Source of the DNA: Corynebacterium sp. p3-SID1056
GTDB taxonomy: Bacteria > Actinomycetota > Actinomycetes > Mycobacteriales > Mycobacteriaceae
DNA: 64,000 bases
Direction of reading: 5' to 3'
Assembly: GCF_025152525.1 (NCBI RefSeq)
Contig: NZ_JALXXL010000003.1
Span: forward strand, 62,001-126,000
Positions 8,504 through 17,096 of this stretch are shown here, piece by piece. Under the pieces are notes generated by a model that was given only the letters and a program-made list of their open reading frames with translations, did not search any database and was not told where the DNA came from. Position 1 is the stretch's first letter; the number at the start of each line of letters is the position of its first letter. A program made the translations under genes and the position numbers.

Positions 8504-8578
8504 ATGAGCAAGCGTGGTCGTAAGCGCAAGGACCGTCGCAAGAAGAGCGCAAACCGCGGCAAGCGTCCTAACTCTTAA
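8504..8578 (+). CDS. 50S ribosomal protein bL37 (24 residues)
   Basis: This tiny gene encodes MSKRGRKRKD followed by another 14 mostly Lys/Arg/Ser/Asn residues ending in KRPNS. Thirteen of the 24 residues are Lys or Arg. It matches bL37, the small actinobacterial large-subunit protein first seen in mycobacterial ribosome structures. A strong GAAGGAGG ribosome binding site lies 6 nt upstream of the ATG. A strong terminator follows 11 bp after the stop. It is too short for ordinary gene calling and is easily missed. Confidence 0.88.
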   Translation: MSKRGRKRKDRRKKSANRGKRPNS

Positions 8579-8589
8579 GCACAGCACAA

Positions 8590-8641
8590 CCGCCCCCTGC
8601 CCCCGGAAGCAAAGTTTTCCGGGCAGGGGGCGGTTGCTTTT
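8590..8641 (+). terminator. Rho-independent terminator of whiB1-bL37
   Basis: A 13-bp perfect GC stem (CCGCCCCCTGCCC with GGGCAGGGGGCGG) encloses a loop that can itself pair (GGAA with TTCC). It is followed by a T-rich run at 8634-8641. Confidence 0.92.
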
Positions 8642-8677
8642 ATGCATACGGGCGAGGGCCCCCACGCGAATTTCATC

Positions 8678-8683
8678 TAGCCT
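8678..8683 (+). promoter_or_regulatory. -10 box for a leaderless MmcQ/YjbR gene
   Basis: TAGCCT ends 7 nt before the ATG at 8691. No ribosome binding site is present, so the mRNA is probably leaderless. Confidence 0.5.
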
Positions 8684-8690
8684 GGTTCGC

Positions 8691-9077
8691 ATGGATTCCT
8701 CTCCACTGGATCTCCACACCTGTGCTACCGCCCGCGCCTTCGAACTCCCCGGCGCTACGTTGACGCACCCTTTCGGCCCTGATTGGGACGTTTTTAAAGT
8801 ACGCGGCAAGGTCTTCCTCCTTCTCACCGCAGTTACTGGCAGCCAGCAGGCCATCCTCAAAGCCGAGCCCCTGGACGCTGAAGCGCTGCGCAGCGAGCAC
8901 GCCTTCATCACGCCCGGCTACCACATGAATAAGCGACACTGGGTATCCGTACACCCCGATCCCCACCTCACCACAGAGCTTGTTCACGAGCTCGTGACGG
9001 ACTCCTACCGCCTTGTGGTAGAAAAGCTCCCCCGCTCACAACACCCCATTAATCCGTCGGACTTTGGATCTCCATGA
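8691..9077 (+). CDS. MmcQ/YjbR family protein
   Basis: This 128-residue protein fits the MmcQ/YjbR family (CyaY-like fold, often annotated as DNA-binding; true role unclear). Family features are the early THPFGPDWDVFKVRGKVF segment, an internal TPGYHMNKRHWVSV, and the C-terminal LVTDSYRLVVEKL. The ATG at 8691 is preceded by TAGCCT at leaderless spacing, so longer in-frame extensions are rejected. The gene lies between the bL37 terminator and a convergent metalloprotease gene. Confidence 0.85.
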   Translation: MDSSPLDLHTCATARAFELPGATLTHPFGPDWDVFKVRGKVFLLLTAVTGSQQAILKAEPLDAEALRSEHAFITPGYHMNKRHWVSVHPDPHLTTELVHELVTDSYRLVVEKLPRSQHPINPSDFGSP

Positions 9078-9220
9078 CCCCAAACTTCCCCAGAGGAAAC
9101 AGACTGTTCGTCAGAGAGAACGCACGCACAGAGAAAGAGACTTCATCGCCCTGTGGCCCTCAGCGCGCCCGACCCAAAAGGAGCTAGCTCCGTTTAGGAC
9201 ACGTTGAGGACACCCACACA

Positions 9221-9262
9221 CCGAAAAGCAACCCGCCCGGTTCGAAGTAAACCGTGCGGGTT
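9221..9262 (-). terminator. Terminator of the secreted metalloprotease gene
   Basis: On the minus strand, AACCCGC-ACGGTT pairs with AACCG-GGCGGGTT around a short loop, followed by TTGCTTTTC. It lies about 35 bp downstream of the stop at 9296. Confidence 0.7.
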
Positions 9263-9278
9263 ACCGTTTCTCGAAGGG

Positions 9279-9306
9279 TCTCTAGCCCAGCATCTCTAGC
9301 CCAGCA
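9279..9306. repeat. 14-bp perfect tandem duplication at a gene end
   Basis: The unit TCTCTAGCCCAGCA occurs twice head to tail (9279-9292 and 9293-9306). The second copy contains the metalloprotease stop codon, so the last codons and stop are duplicated just downstream of the gene. Confidence 0.9.
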
Positions 9307-11566
9307 TCCCCGAGCCAACGACACCCGCGATGCCGCCGATGATTGCCAGGAGGGCAACGATCGGGATGACAATCGCCGCGATGTTCGGGCCCTCAGCATT
9401 GGTAACAGCGCCTTGGTGCTCTGCCGCCGCCGGCTCTTGCTTCTCGACGGGCGCGACCGTGGTCATCTTCGCCGAGGTTTCCTTGGCTGCCTGCTGGCTA
9501 GCGGTCTGCGGGGCCGGCGCGGCAGTCTGGGCAGCGCCTGCCAACGCGTCAGACTTCGTGGCCTTCGCCTGGGGCTCTACCTCGACTGCGAAGCGATCCT
9601 CGAATGCGGCCGCACCCTTGCTGTTGGTCACTTTCACGTCGACCGGCATGACCGCCGCGTTGCCCGGGGTCACCGGCACCTTCACGGTCACCTCGTTCGT
9701 GCCTTCGCTGTCGAGCGCGCCGGCGAGGACAACGGTGTCGCTGAACTCATCGTTCGGGGTGATGACTCGAATGTCAAAGCGGTCCAGGTCCACGCCCGGG
9801 TTCTTCACGCGCAGGACGAGTTCGCCGGCCTTGCCTGCCTTCAGGCCCTTCGCGTCCAGCTCGACCTCGGCGGTGCCGTTGAGTGCGTCCGCGGCAGCGA
9901 ACTGCGCGGCGCGAGCCTCTGCGGCCTGCAGTGCCTTACCGTCTGCGCCCTCCGCGCCACCGACACCTGCGGTGCCGACCGGCTGGCCAATGTGACCGGT
10001 GTTGATCACCAGGTTGTCCCAGTCAGCAGGCACTCGGTAGTCGCCGGTGTAGCAGTCCACACCAACACGGTTGCATTCCTTCGGCAGTTCGCCACCGGAG
10101 ACCGCTTCCTCATCCGAGTAGTCAAAGTGGCTGAACTGGTACAGGTAGTTCATCACCGAGTAGTAGTTCGGCAGGTAGTCCGACTTCGGCACCTCGTTGG
10201 CAAACTTCGTGGAGCCGTTGTGGTCCAGCCCGAGGGTGTGGCCCAGCTCGTGCATGATCGTGTTGCGAAGCTGCTCGTCGGTGGTCATGCGGTCGTGGTT
10301 TGCAATGTAGAAGGCGTTATCGCCGACCAGGGACAGGCCGACCGAGTAGTTGCCCGGGCCCATCGCATCGCCGATCATGCCGCTGCGGAAGATGGCGGAA
10401 CGGTCGCCGAGGAGCTCGTCGATGTTGTCCATCAGCTTCAGGCCAGGCATCACACCCTGGAAGTAGTAGGGGGCGAACTCACCGTATTCGCCACCGTGGC
10501 GATCTGCGTAGTTCGGGATGTTGCTGTAGGTCTCGCCAGCATCGATGTGCAGGTTGACGCCGTGCGCGTCGAACTTGTCCACCAGCTGCTGCAGGATATC
10601 AGTGTTCGGGCGGTAGCTCTTGGTGTTCGCCTTCGCGCATGCGCGCTGCTGGGGGTTATCCACACAGCCGAGCGACTCAAACTCGGAAGGCATCCAGTTC
10701 AGCTGCAGGAAGACATCGGGGCGGTTCGGATCAGCACCCCAATCGTTCAGCGGCATCGGCGTGCCGTCGGCAAGCGTGAGCCCCTGCTCTTCCCAGACGT
10801 CCGGCAGGCCGTCGCCGTCGGTATCGACCGCGCTTTCCTGGGTGTCCATCGTGATGGTGGCCTCGGCGGTAGCGGTTGCGCCGGCGGCGATCTCTTCAAT
10901 CCAGCGGCCGCGCTGGAACATTGCGCCCGCCTCGTCGACGTAGCCAACCTGACCGGGATCGGTCGTCTCGTTGAAGCCGTTTGCCACGCCAGAGCTGTAG
11001 GCACCGTCGAAGGTCACCTTCGCGTCGTAGCCGCCGAACTCCGGGCCAACCGTAAACACACCATCGTCGTAGCTGCCCAGCATCTGACGGGCCGTGTTGA
11101 TCTGGTTGGTCATGTCCAGCTGGAAGTACGAATCCTCAGCGCCGATGTTTTCAACCTCAACGCGGACGGTCACCGTGTTGCCATCAATCCGAAACTCGCG
11201 CGTCCACGCAACGCCGAGGAACGCGTCGCGGTGCTTCATCGTCACAACCTGCGCGTCGCCCTCAGTGCGGGTTGCCACAGCGGTATTCGCGCTATCGGCC
11301 ACCACGCGCTGGCCGCCGAAGCGGAAGTCAATATAAAAGGAGGAATCCTGGGTTCCGCCAACCGACGCCGGGTCGGTGAACTTCAGCGAGGAGATACGCC
11401 CCTTATCCAGCTCCACGTCGTGGAAGAAGGGGCCAACCTCGTCCGCGGTGACCTTGACCACGGATGCCTCTTCGACAACGGCAGCCTCAGCAGGTGCCTG
11501 CAGGGCGGGAACGAATACAGAAAGCGCACACATTGCGGCAAGTGCTTTGCGGGCGATGGCGTTCAT
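9296..11566 (-). CDS. Secreted, C-terminally anchored zinc metalloprotease
   Basis: This 756-residue protein begins with a Sec signal peptide (cleavage probably after APAEAA, near residue 29). The next 210 residues are beta-rich. A calcium-binding TSP3-type motif DTDGDGLPDVWEE lies near residue 245. A metzincin-like zinc site HELGHTLGLDH lies near residue 437, followed by YSVMNYLYQF as a likely Met-turn. The C-terminal third has Ig-like beta domains, an Ala/Gln-rich spacer and a membrane segment from about residue 725 to the end. It is likely a surface-tethered protease; substrates are unknown. An AGAGGAA ribosome binding site precedes the start. A TAAACT box at 11641-11636 could be the promoter. 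I do not recognise the family precisely. Confidence 0.85.
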   Translation of the reverse strand: MNAIARKALAAMCALSVFVPALQAPAEAAVVEEASVVKVTADEVGPFFHDVELDKGRISSLKFTDPASVGGTQDSSFYIDFRFGGQRVVADSANTAVATRTEGDAQVVTMKHRDAFLGVAWTREFRIDGNTVTVRVEVENIGAEDSYFQLDMTNQINTARQMLGSYDDGVFTVGPEFGGYDAKVTFDGAYSSGVANGFNETTDPGQVGYVDEAGAMFQRGRWIEEIAAGATATAEATITMDTQESAVDTDGDGLPDVWEEQGLTLADGTPMPLNDWGADPNRPDVFLQLNWMPSEFESLGCVDNPQQRACAKANTKSYRPNTDILQQLVDKFDAHGVNLHIDAGETYSNIPNYADRHGGEYGEFAPYYFQGVMPGLKLMDNIDELLGDRSAIFRSGMIGDAMGPGNYSVGLSLVGDNAFYIANHDRMTTDEQLRNTIMHELGHTLGLDHNGSTKFANEVPKSDYLPNYYSVMNYLYQFSHFDYSDEEAVSGGELPKECNRVGVDCYTGDYRVPADWDNLVINTGHIGQPVGTAGVGGAEGADGKALQAAEARAAQFAAADALNGTAEVELDAKGLKAGKAGELVLRVKNPGVDLDRFDIRVITPNDEFSDTVVLAGALDSEGTNEVTVKVPVTPGNAAVMPVDVKVTNSKGAAAFEDRFAVEVEPQAKATKSDALAGAAQTAAPAPQTASQQAAKETSAKMTTVAPVEKQEPAAAEHQGAVTNAEGPNIAAIVIPIVALLAIIGGIAGVVGSGMLG

Positions 11567-12111
11567 TTTTCGTATTCCTCTTCTCGTACTGCCTCCGTCG
11601 GGAACACCGGGAGGTTTTTCCTTTGTTCTGGCTCTAGTTTATGCAGAACGAGTATGCATTGTGAAGTGACAACAACAAACGTGATCTTTTTAACGAGTTT
11701 TACGGTGTTAATTGGTGATTGTTCAACACATTCAGCCCCACTGACTGCGCTTTAACCCTAAGAGAGGCCCAACGGAAGGATGATATCTAAGAGACATCCG
11801 GTAATATATGTCTACGAAAACCGAAGTGTTGAACGATATATGCTTATGTATATTATGCACCCTAAGAAATAGGTTACCGCTTGTTGTTTACCTCCCAACA
11901 AACATCCTGGGGTTTTCCCGAAAACGCGAGAATAATGCACGATTTCCTAAGAACCTCTATGTAAGAACTTTTAGACATAGGCACCCCACCCACACAAAGA
12001 GATAACCAATACGGGATTGTTCACCAGTTATCACCCCCGAAAATTACCCCCGTTTATAGTGTTGTTTCACCCCTACTGTGACACGCAGCCCACTATCGCC
12101 CCACTCCAGAC
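11567..12111. other. AT-rich intergenic region of about 545 bp
   Basis: This gap lies between the metalloprotease start and the rshA terminator. It is conspicuously AT-rich compared with its surroundings. It contains a possible metalloprotease promoter (TAAACT at 11641-11636), weak inverted repeats (GATAAC/GTTATC around 12000-12032; GGATG/CATCC around 11777-11800), and runs such as TATATGCTTATGTATAT near 11840. Short frames there lack ribosome binding sites and resemblance to proteins. I see no gene. Confidence 0.6.
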
Positions 12112-12144
12112 ACAAAAAGTCCCGCGGCCTGCGCAGCCGCGGGG
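12112..12144 (-). terminator. Rho-independent terminator of sigH-rshA
   Basis: CCCGCGGC and GCCGCGGG form an 8-bp GC stem around a 7-nt loop. On the minus strand it is followed by ACTTTTTG. It lies just after the rshA stop. Confidence 0.9.
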
Positions 12145-12155
12145 CAAAAGCTGGA

Positions 12156-12437
12156 CTAACGATACCGGATTTCGGTGTACGTCACCGAAGTCAGCGACGC
12201 AATGATGCGCTCGCGCAAAGGCTCCGGCGCATGCGCCTGCCCGCAACACGAACGGACAATCTTGCGTACCGCTTCCTCCGACTGCAGCTGCCCGAAGCAA
12301 TGCGGGCACTCCTTCACGCGCACGCGGATCTCTGCCACACGCTCCGGCGTCGTCGAAGGGTCAAACAGCTCACACAGCAATGCGTGCACTTCGGTGCAGT
12401 CAGCCGCTTCGCAGTGGTTCTCTGGCGTGTCCATCAC
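12156..12437 (-). CDS. rshA: Anti-sigma factor RshA for SigH
   Basis: This 93-residue protein is in the classic place immediately after sigH. In the family, RshA/RsrA proteins bind and hold SigH until oxidation releases zinc and forms disulfides. Cysteines lie in [21 protein letters not shown] and RSCCGQ, and the C-terminus [10 protein letters not shown] is typical. The usual zinc motif HxxxCxxC reads RVKECPHC here, so the histidine is replaced by Arg. The start may be GTG at 12437 (4-bp overlap with the sigH stop) or the adjacent ATG at 12434. It is transcribed with sigH and ends at a terminator. Confidence 0.92.
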   Translation of the reverse strand: MMDTPENHCEAADCTEVHALLCELFDPSTTPERVAEIRVRVKECPHCFGQLQSEEAVRKIVRSCCGQAHAPEPLRERIIASLTSVTYTEIRYR

Positions 12438-13075
12438 TTCTCCTCCGCGTGTTCTGAGCCATCAGTAGAGCCATCACTAGAGCCCTGCGCGCCATTCGCG
12501 CGCTCAAGCCCAATGCCCTGATCGTGTGCTACGTCTTTCAACATCTCGCGCAGCTGTTTTCTTCCACGATGCAACCGACTCATCACCGTGCCGAGGGGGA
12601 TGTCCATCACCTCGGCGATTTCCTTATACGCCAGCCCCTCGACGTCCGCGTAGTACACCACCATGCGGTAGTCCTCGTTCAGCTCGTTGAGGGCCTCCGA
12701 GATACGTGAATTCGGCATAAGCTTCAGCGCCTCCACCTCTGCTGACTCGAGCCCGGTTGAGTCGTGCGAACTAGAGGTGTAGAGCTGGTTATCCGTCACC
12801 TCATCGGCCGAAGTAACCAGGGGGCGCCGCTGCTTTTTGCGGTAGGTGTTGATGTACGTATTCGTCATGATCCGGTACAACCACGCCTTCAGGTTCGTGC
12901 CCGGGGTGAACCGGTCAAAGGCCTTGTACGCCTTCAGGTAGGTCTCCTGCACGAGATCCTCCGCGTCCTGCGGGTTGCGCGTCATCCGCAGCGCGCCCCC
13001 GTAGAGCTGGTCCAGCAGCGGCATGGCCTCGTCGGTGAAGCGGTTTTTGAGATCTTGCTCGGGCATGCCAGCCAT
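12434..13075 (-). CDS. sigH: ECF sigma factor SigH
   Basis: This protein of about 213 residues is an ECF sigma factor of the oxidative and heat stress regulon. Region 2 is visible as [17 protein letters not shown] and [15 protein letters not shown], and region 4 as [17 protein letters not shown] with [15 protein letters not shown]. Sequence and neighbours match SigH of Corynebacterium and mycobacteria. The start at 13075 (MAGMPEQD) is preferred; 13066 is equally possible, and the longer frame to 13114 is not supported by family length. It overlaps rshA at a GTGA junction. I found no convincing SigH-type autoregulatory promoter directly upstream. Confidence 0.94.
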   Translation of the reverse strand: MAGMPEQDLKNRFTDEAMPLLDQLYGGALRMTRNPQDAEDLVQETYLKAYKAFDRFTPGTNLKAWLYRIMTNTYINTYRKKQRRPLVTSADEVTDNQLYTSSSHDSTGLESAEVEALKLMPNSRISEALNELNEDYRMVVYYADVEGLAYKEIAEVMDIPLGTVMSRLHRGRKQLREMLKDVAHDQGIGLERANGAQGSSDGSTDGSEHAEEK

Positions 13076-13137
13076 TGTAGGCCACCACGGCACGCGTAGG
13101 ATCGGCTCGTACACCGAGCGAAAAAGGAGCCTCCCGC

Positions 13138-13611
13138 ATGTCCGCGCGCACCCGCGCCATCGCCGCAGTCACAAGCGTGAAGCACACCGTGCTGGAATAC
13201 ACCGCGAGCCAGGATCACTTCGGGGAGCACTCCGTCGCCCAGCTGGGCGTCGATCCGGCCGCAACGCTCAAGACGTTGGTGGTGTGCAGCACCACCAACA
13301 CGCGTGACATGGCGCTGTGCTGCGTGCCGGTAGCTGGCCACCTCTCGCTCAAGGCGGCCGCCAAGGCGCTGGGTTGGAAGAAGGCGCAGCTCGCGGAGCC
13401 AAAGAAAGCAGAGCACGCCACCGGCTACATCGTCGGCGGCATCTCGCCGCTCGGCACGCTGCAGAAACTGCCAGTGCTTATCGACGCCTCCGTCACCGAC
13501 TTCCCCACCGTCATCGTCTCCGCCGGGCAGCGCGGGCTGTCGCTTTCGCTTTCCCCGCAGGACCTCGCCGCGCTTGCGCACGCGAAGCTCGCCGACATCT
13601 CCGCCAACTAG
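13138..13611 (+). CDS. ybaK: YbaK/EbsC-type aminoacyl-tRNA deacylase
   Basis: This 157-residue protein matches Cys-tRNA(Pro) deacylases of the YbaK family, which clear mischarged tRNA. It contains the catalytic-lysine region [10 protein letters not shown] and the glycine-rich [17 protein letters not shown] typical of the family. AAAAAGGAG precedes the ATG, and TAGGAT at 13097-13102 is a likely -10 box. It is divergent from sigH and convergent with the HMCES-type gene. Confidence 0.92.
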   Translation: MSARTRAIAAVTSVKHTVLEYTASQDHFGEHSVAQLGVDPAATLKTLVVCSTTNTRDMALCCVPVAGHLSLKAAAKALGWKKAQLAEPKKAEHATGYIVGGISPLGTLQKLPVLIDASVTDFPTVIVSAGQRGLSLSLSPQDLAALAHAKLADISAN

Positions 13612-13615
13612 GAGT

Positions 13616-14299
13616 CTAGGGCCGCTGCTCGCCCAACGGGCCCTCGCCTACGAGCTCGGCGTACTCGTTGCGTGTGTTGCCCACCGCCGGGTCCGCCTCA
13701 CGCCAGCGCAGCGTCTCCGCGACCCGGGAGGGCGCCAAAAGCTCCGCGGCCTCATCCGGGGTCCCCTCGACCCACTGGGCCACCTCGTCTGCGCCGAGGA
13801 ACAGGGGCAGGCGGTGGTGTAGCCACGCCATGTGCTCGGCGGCGTCGGTGGTCACCATCGTGGTGGAAAGGCGCTCCGCCCCGGTATCCCACAGGGCGGC
13901 AGCGTACAGCATGCCCGATTCGGGGGCGACAAAATACGGTTGCTTCTTGCCGGCCGCGGTGGGGAGCCATTCGTAGTAGCCGTCGAGAAGCATGAGCCCG
14001 CGCCTGTGCGCGAAGGCGGAGCGGAAGGATGGCTTTTGCGCAACGGTTTCGGCGCGCGCGTTAAACAGCGGCGGGCCGGAGTCGTCCCGCTTCCACGACG
14101 GGAGCAGGCCCCAGCGTGCGGCGTCGATACGCGCGCCGGCCGCATCGAAGCGCACGAGCGGCACCTGCTGGGTGGGGGCGATATTGTAGCGCGGCGGCGG
14201 GGTGCCATCGGGGGCTTCGACGGTGCCGGCCCCGGGCAGCGCTGACACCGCGTCCACGAGTGCCTCGCCGGTGGTGAAAAGCACGAAACGTCCACACAT
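13616..14299 (-). CDS. SOS response-associated peptidase (YedK/HMCES family)
   Basis: This 227-residue SRAP-domain protein crosslinks to abasic sites in single-stranded DNA through its N-terminal cysteine. The start at 14299 gives MCGRF, placing Cys2 at the N-terminus after Met removal, as catalysis requires. Other family features are [40 protein letters not shown] and HHRLPLFL with the conserved His. Upstream in-frame extension to 14389 would bury the catalytic cysteine and is rejected. The promoter overlaps that of divergent aroA. Confidence 0.95.
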   Translation of the reverse strand: MCGRFVLFTTGEALVDAVSALPGAGTVEAPDGTPPPRYNIAPTQQVPLVRFDAAGARIDAARWGLLPSWKRDDSGPPLFNARAETVAQKPSFRSAFAHRRGLMLLDGYYEWLPTAAGKKQPYFVAPESGMLYAAALWDTGAERLSTTMVTTDAAEHMAWLHHRLPLFLGADEVAQWVEGTPDEAAELLAPSRVAETLRWREADPAVGNTRNEYAELVGEGPLGEQRP

Positions 14300-14305
14300 G
14301 CCTCC

Positions 14306-14313
14306 ATTATGAT
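14306..14313. promoter_or_regulatory. Overlapping divergent -10 boxes for aroA and the HMCES-type gene
   Basis: TATGAT (14308-14313, plus) ends 6 nt before the aroA ATG at 14320. CATAAT (14311-14306, minus) ends 6 nt before the ATG at 14299. The two boxes share four base pairs, so the divergent genes appear to be leaderless and driven from one overlapping site. Confidence 0.5.
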
Positions 14314-14319
14314 GGACGC

Positions 14320-15591
14320 ATGACTCAACTGTGGCCAGCGCCGTACGCCCCCGCCCCCGTCTCGCACACGCAAGCCGTGCCGGGGTCAAAATCGATGACT
14401 AACCGCGCGCTCATCCTCGCCGCGCTCGCCGAAGGCGAATCCGTCATCGTCGGGGCGCTGCGCTCACGCGACACCGAGCTGATGGAAGCCGCGCTCGCCG
14501 CCATGGGCACCCGCTTCGAGCACCGCGGCCAGGAAATCCGCGTGACCCCGGGTGCGCTGCAGTCGGCGGAGGTGGACTGCGGGCTCGCCGGCACCGTCAT
14601 GCGCTTCGTGCCGCCCGTAGCCGCCTTCTGCCACGGCCCCGTGCTTTTCGACGGCGACGTGCAAGCCCACGCCCGCCCAATGGGCACCATCCTCGACGCC
14701 CTGCGCGACCTCGGCGTGTCAGTCGCGGGCGACTCACTGCCCTTCACCGTGCACGGCACCGGTTCCGCACCTGGCGGTGCGGTGACGATCGACGCCTCCG
14801 GGTCCTCCCAGTTCGTCTCGGGGCTGCTGTTGGCCGCGCCGCGCTTCGAACGCGGTGTGCACATCACGCACTCCGGCGGCACGCTGCCGTCCATGCCGCA
14901 CATTGAGATGACGGTGGACATGCTCGCGCAGGCCGGCGTACGCGTGCAGGCCGAGGGCCAGACCTGGAAGGTCGAGCCGCAAACAATTGCGCCCAACCGT
15001 TGGGTCATCGAGCCGGACCTCTCCAACGCCACGCCCTTCCTCGCCGCCGCGGCGGTGACCGGGGGCCGCGTCTCGGTACCGCACTGGCCGATTGCCACCA
15101 CGCAGCCGGGCGACGTCATCCGCGACATCTTGGAGCGCATGGGCTGCGAGGTGGAACTGGTGGCCACCGGTGCCGATCACACCCTCGAAGTGCGCGGGCC
15201 GCAGACCGGCGGGCTTAAGGGCATCCGCATCGACATGAGCGACATTGGCGAGCTCACCCCCACCGTCGCCGCGCTTGCGGCCTGCGCATCCACGCCCTCT
15301 GAGCTCACCGGCATTGCGCACCTGCGCGGGCACGAGACCGACCGTCTCGCGGCGCTGACCGCTGAGCTCAACGGGCTCGGCGGCAACTGCGAGGAACTAC
15401 CAGACGGGCTGCGCATCACCCCCGCACCCCTGCGCGGCGGCACCTGGCACTCGTACGCGGATCACCGCATGGCCACCGCGGGCGCGATTCTCGGGCTCGT
15501 GGTCGACGGCGTCGAGGTGGAAAATATCGACACCACCTCGAAAACGCTGCCGGGCTTTGCCACGATGTGGGCAACGATGGTGGAGCGCTAA
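14320..15591 (+). CDS. aroA: 5-enolpyruvylshikimate-3-phosphate synthase
   Basis: This 423-residue enzyme makes EPSP from shikimate-3-phosphate and PEP, the penultimate step to chorismate. Recognisable are the N-terminal [41 protein letters not shown], and the C-terminal [13 protein letters not shown]. Length is normal. TATGAT 6 nt upstream suggests leaderless translation. Its stop overlaps the rsgA start (TAATG), as in the conserved actinobacterial aroA-rsgA pair. Confidence 0.97.
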   Translation: MTQLWPAPYAPAPVSHTQAVPGSKSMTNRALILAALAEGESVIVGALRSRDTELMEAALAAMGTRFEHRGQEIRVTPGALQSAEVDCGLAGTVMRFVPPVAAFCHGPVLFDGDVQAHARPMGTILDALRDLGVSVAGDSLPFTVHGTGSAPGGAVTIDASGSSQFVSGLLLAAPRFERGVHITHSGGTLPSMPHIEMTVDMLAQAGVRVQAEGQTWKVEPQTIAPNRWVIEPDLSNATPFLAAAAVTGGRVSVPHWPIATTQPGDVIRDILERMGCEVELVATGADHTLEVRGPQTGGLKGIRIDMSDIGELTPTVAALAACASTPSELTGIAHLRGHETDRLAALTAELNGLGGNCEELPDGLRITPAPLRGGTWHSYADHRMATAGAILGLVVDGVEVENIDTTSKTLPGFATMWATMVER

Positions 15592-16628
15592 TGGCCCGCC
15601 GCGTTTCCAACTTCAACGATTACGACGAGTCCGACGTCCGCGTGCGCCCCGGCAAAGGCTCGCGCCCGCGCTCGAAGGATCGACCACGCCACAAGGACGC
15701 GCGCTTCGGCATGGTGGTCACCAAAGACCGCGGGCGCTGGGGCGTCGTGCTTGAGAGCGGCACGCTGGTCAACTGCGTACGCGCACGCCAGCTCAAGCGC
15801 ACCAGCATCGAGATCGGCGACCGCGTCGGCGTCGTCGGTGACACCTCGGGGGCGAAGGATACGATGGCGCGCATCGTCAAGCGCGCCGATCGCACCTCGG
15901 TGTTGCGCCGCACCGCCGACGACACGGATCCGTACGAGCGCATCATCGTGGCAAACGCCGAACTCCTACTCATCGTCGTCGCGGCCGCCGATCCCCCGCC
16001 GCGCACCGGCTTTGTCGAGCGCGCCCTGATCGCCGCCTTCGTCGGCGGGGTGCGACCGGTGGTCTGCATGACCAAGTCCGACCTGGAGGACCCGGCAGAG
16101 TTCGAGCGCGAAATCGCCGACATGGACGTCACCGTGCTGCGCACCGGCACCGACGATGACTTGGCCACGCTGCGCTCGCTTATCGACGGCCACCTCACCG
16201 CCCTCATCGGCCACTCCGGCGTGGGCAAATCCACCCTGGTCAACCGCATCGTGCCGGAGGCGCAGCGCGCCACCGGCGAGGTCTCCGGCGTGGGCAAGGG
16301 CCGCCACACCTCCACCCAATCCGTCGCCTTCGAGCTCGACGGCCCAGACGGCGGCTGGATCATCGACACCCCAGGCATCCGCTCCTTCGGTCTCGCGCAC
16401 GTGCAGCCCGAGCAGATCATCGACGTCTTCCCGGACCTGGCCGACGCGGCCGCGGACTGCCCGCGCGGCTGCACGCACCTGGGCCCGCCGGCGGATCCGG
16501 AGTGCGCATTCGACAACTTTGCCGCCGACTCGCCTGTGGGCAGACGCGCGGCGGCGGTGCGCCACCTTTTGGTAGCGCTGCACTCGAATAACGAGTGGGA
16601 GCTAAAGCAGCTCGATGAGAAAAGGTAG
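15591..16628 (+). CDS. rsgA: Ribosome small subunit-dependent GTPase RsgA
   Basis: This 345-residue circularly permuted GTPase assists late 30S assembly. An N-terminal OB-fold region precedes the G domain. Motifs appear in permuted order: MTKSDL (G4-like), the P-loop GHSGVGKSTLVN, then DTPGIRSFGL (G3). A C-terminal zinc-binding part follows (CPRGCTHLGPPADPEC). The ATG overlaps the aroA stop by one base, which decides the start over the 24-nt-longer frame. Its 3' end overlaps the DUF6912 gene tail to tail by 27 bp. Confidence 0.95.
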   Translation: MARRVSNFNDYDESDVRVRPGKGSRPRSKDRPRHKDARFGMVVTKDRGRWGVVLESGTLVNCVRARQLKRTSIEIGDRVGVVGDTSGAKDTMARIVKRADRTSVLRRTADDTDPYERIIVANAELLLIVVAAADPPPRTGFVERALIAAFVGGVRPVVCMTKSDLEDPAEFEREIADMDVTVLRTGTDDDLATLRSLIDGHLTALIGHSGVGKSTLVNRIVPEAQRATGEVSGVGKGRHTSTQSVAFELDGPDGGWIIDTPGIRSFGLAHVQPEQIIDVFPDLADAAADCPRGCTHLGPPADPECAFDNFAADSPVGRRAAAVRHLLVALHSNNEWELKQLDEKR

Positions 16629-17096
16629 CTCGCTGGGGTCGAAGAAGGCCATGTAAAGGTCCTGCGCGTCCCCCACGGTCAGCTCCGCGTCCTCGTCTCC
16701 CAGGTCGGCCGCGTCGATGCACTCGATGGCCTTGGCGGTAGCCTCCTCGGCCTCGCGCACATCCACGTGCACCGCGGCAACATCCTTGAGCTCGACCGGC
16801 CCGGCGAGTTTCACCACGGACTCGCCCATGTCGGGCTCGCCGTGCGCCTCCACGTCGGCGGAGACCACCACGCGGCGGTGCGGGAAGCGCTCCTCGTCGC
16901 CGATGGCCAGCAAACGGATCGACGCCAAGGCGGCGTCGTCGAAGGCGATGGCCTCAATCTCTTCCTGGTCGCCCGAAGTGAAAAACTCGGTCAGCTCATC
17001 GGTGGCGGCGAAGCCCCAGCCGTTCCTGGCGTGCAGCACCCCCGTGTCATTCAAGCTTTCGAGCATGCCAAAGGTGGCGGGGATGTACACGCGCAT
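16602..17096 (-). CDS. DUF6912 family protein
   Basis: This 164-residue soluble protein starts MRVYIPATFGMLESL, characteristic of the actinobacterial DUF6912 family found near aroA-rsgA. It is acidic, with no membrane segment or known motif. Its start overlaps the stop of the upstream HAD gene (TAATG), so the two are translationally coupled. Function is unknown. Confidence 0.8.
   Translation of the reverse strand: MRVYIPATFGMLESLNDTGVLHARNGWGFAATDELTEFFTSGDQEEIEAIAFDDAALASIRLLAIGDEERFPHRRVVVSADVEAHGEPDMGESVVKLAGPVELKDVAAVHVDVREAEEATAKAIECIDAADLGDEDAELTVGDAQDLYMAFFDPSELPFLIELL

Noticed and set aside
9254..11755. 833-codon open frame antisense to the metalloprotease
   Set aside because: The minus-strand protein has a signal peptide, zinc site and membrane anchor; the plus frame has none of these and a biased composition.
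11860..11880. Possible DtxR-type iron box (CCTA-AGAAA-TAGG)
   Set aside because: Only four bases per arm match, far from the 19-bp DtxR palindrome.
11808..12005. 65-codon frame in the AT-rich gap
   Set aside because: No ribosome binding site, no recognisable features and mixed codon use. An sRNA or nothing is more likely.
13076..13137. SigH-type autoregulatory promoter upstream of sigH
   Set aside because: I looked for GGAA and GTT elements at the right distance and found no convincing pair.
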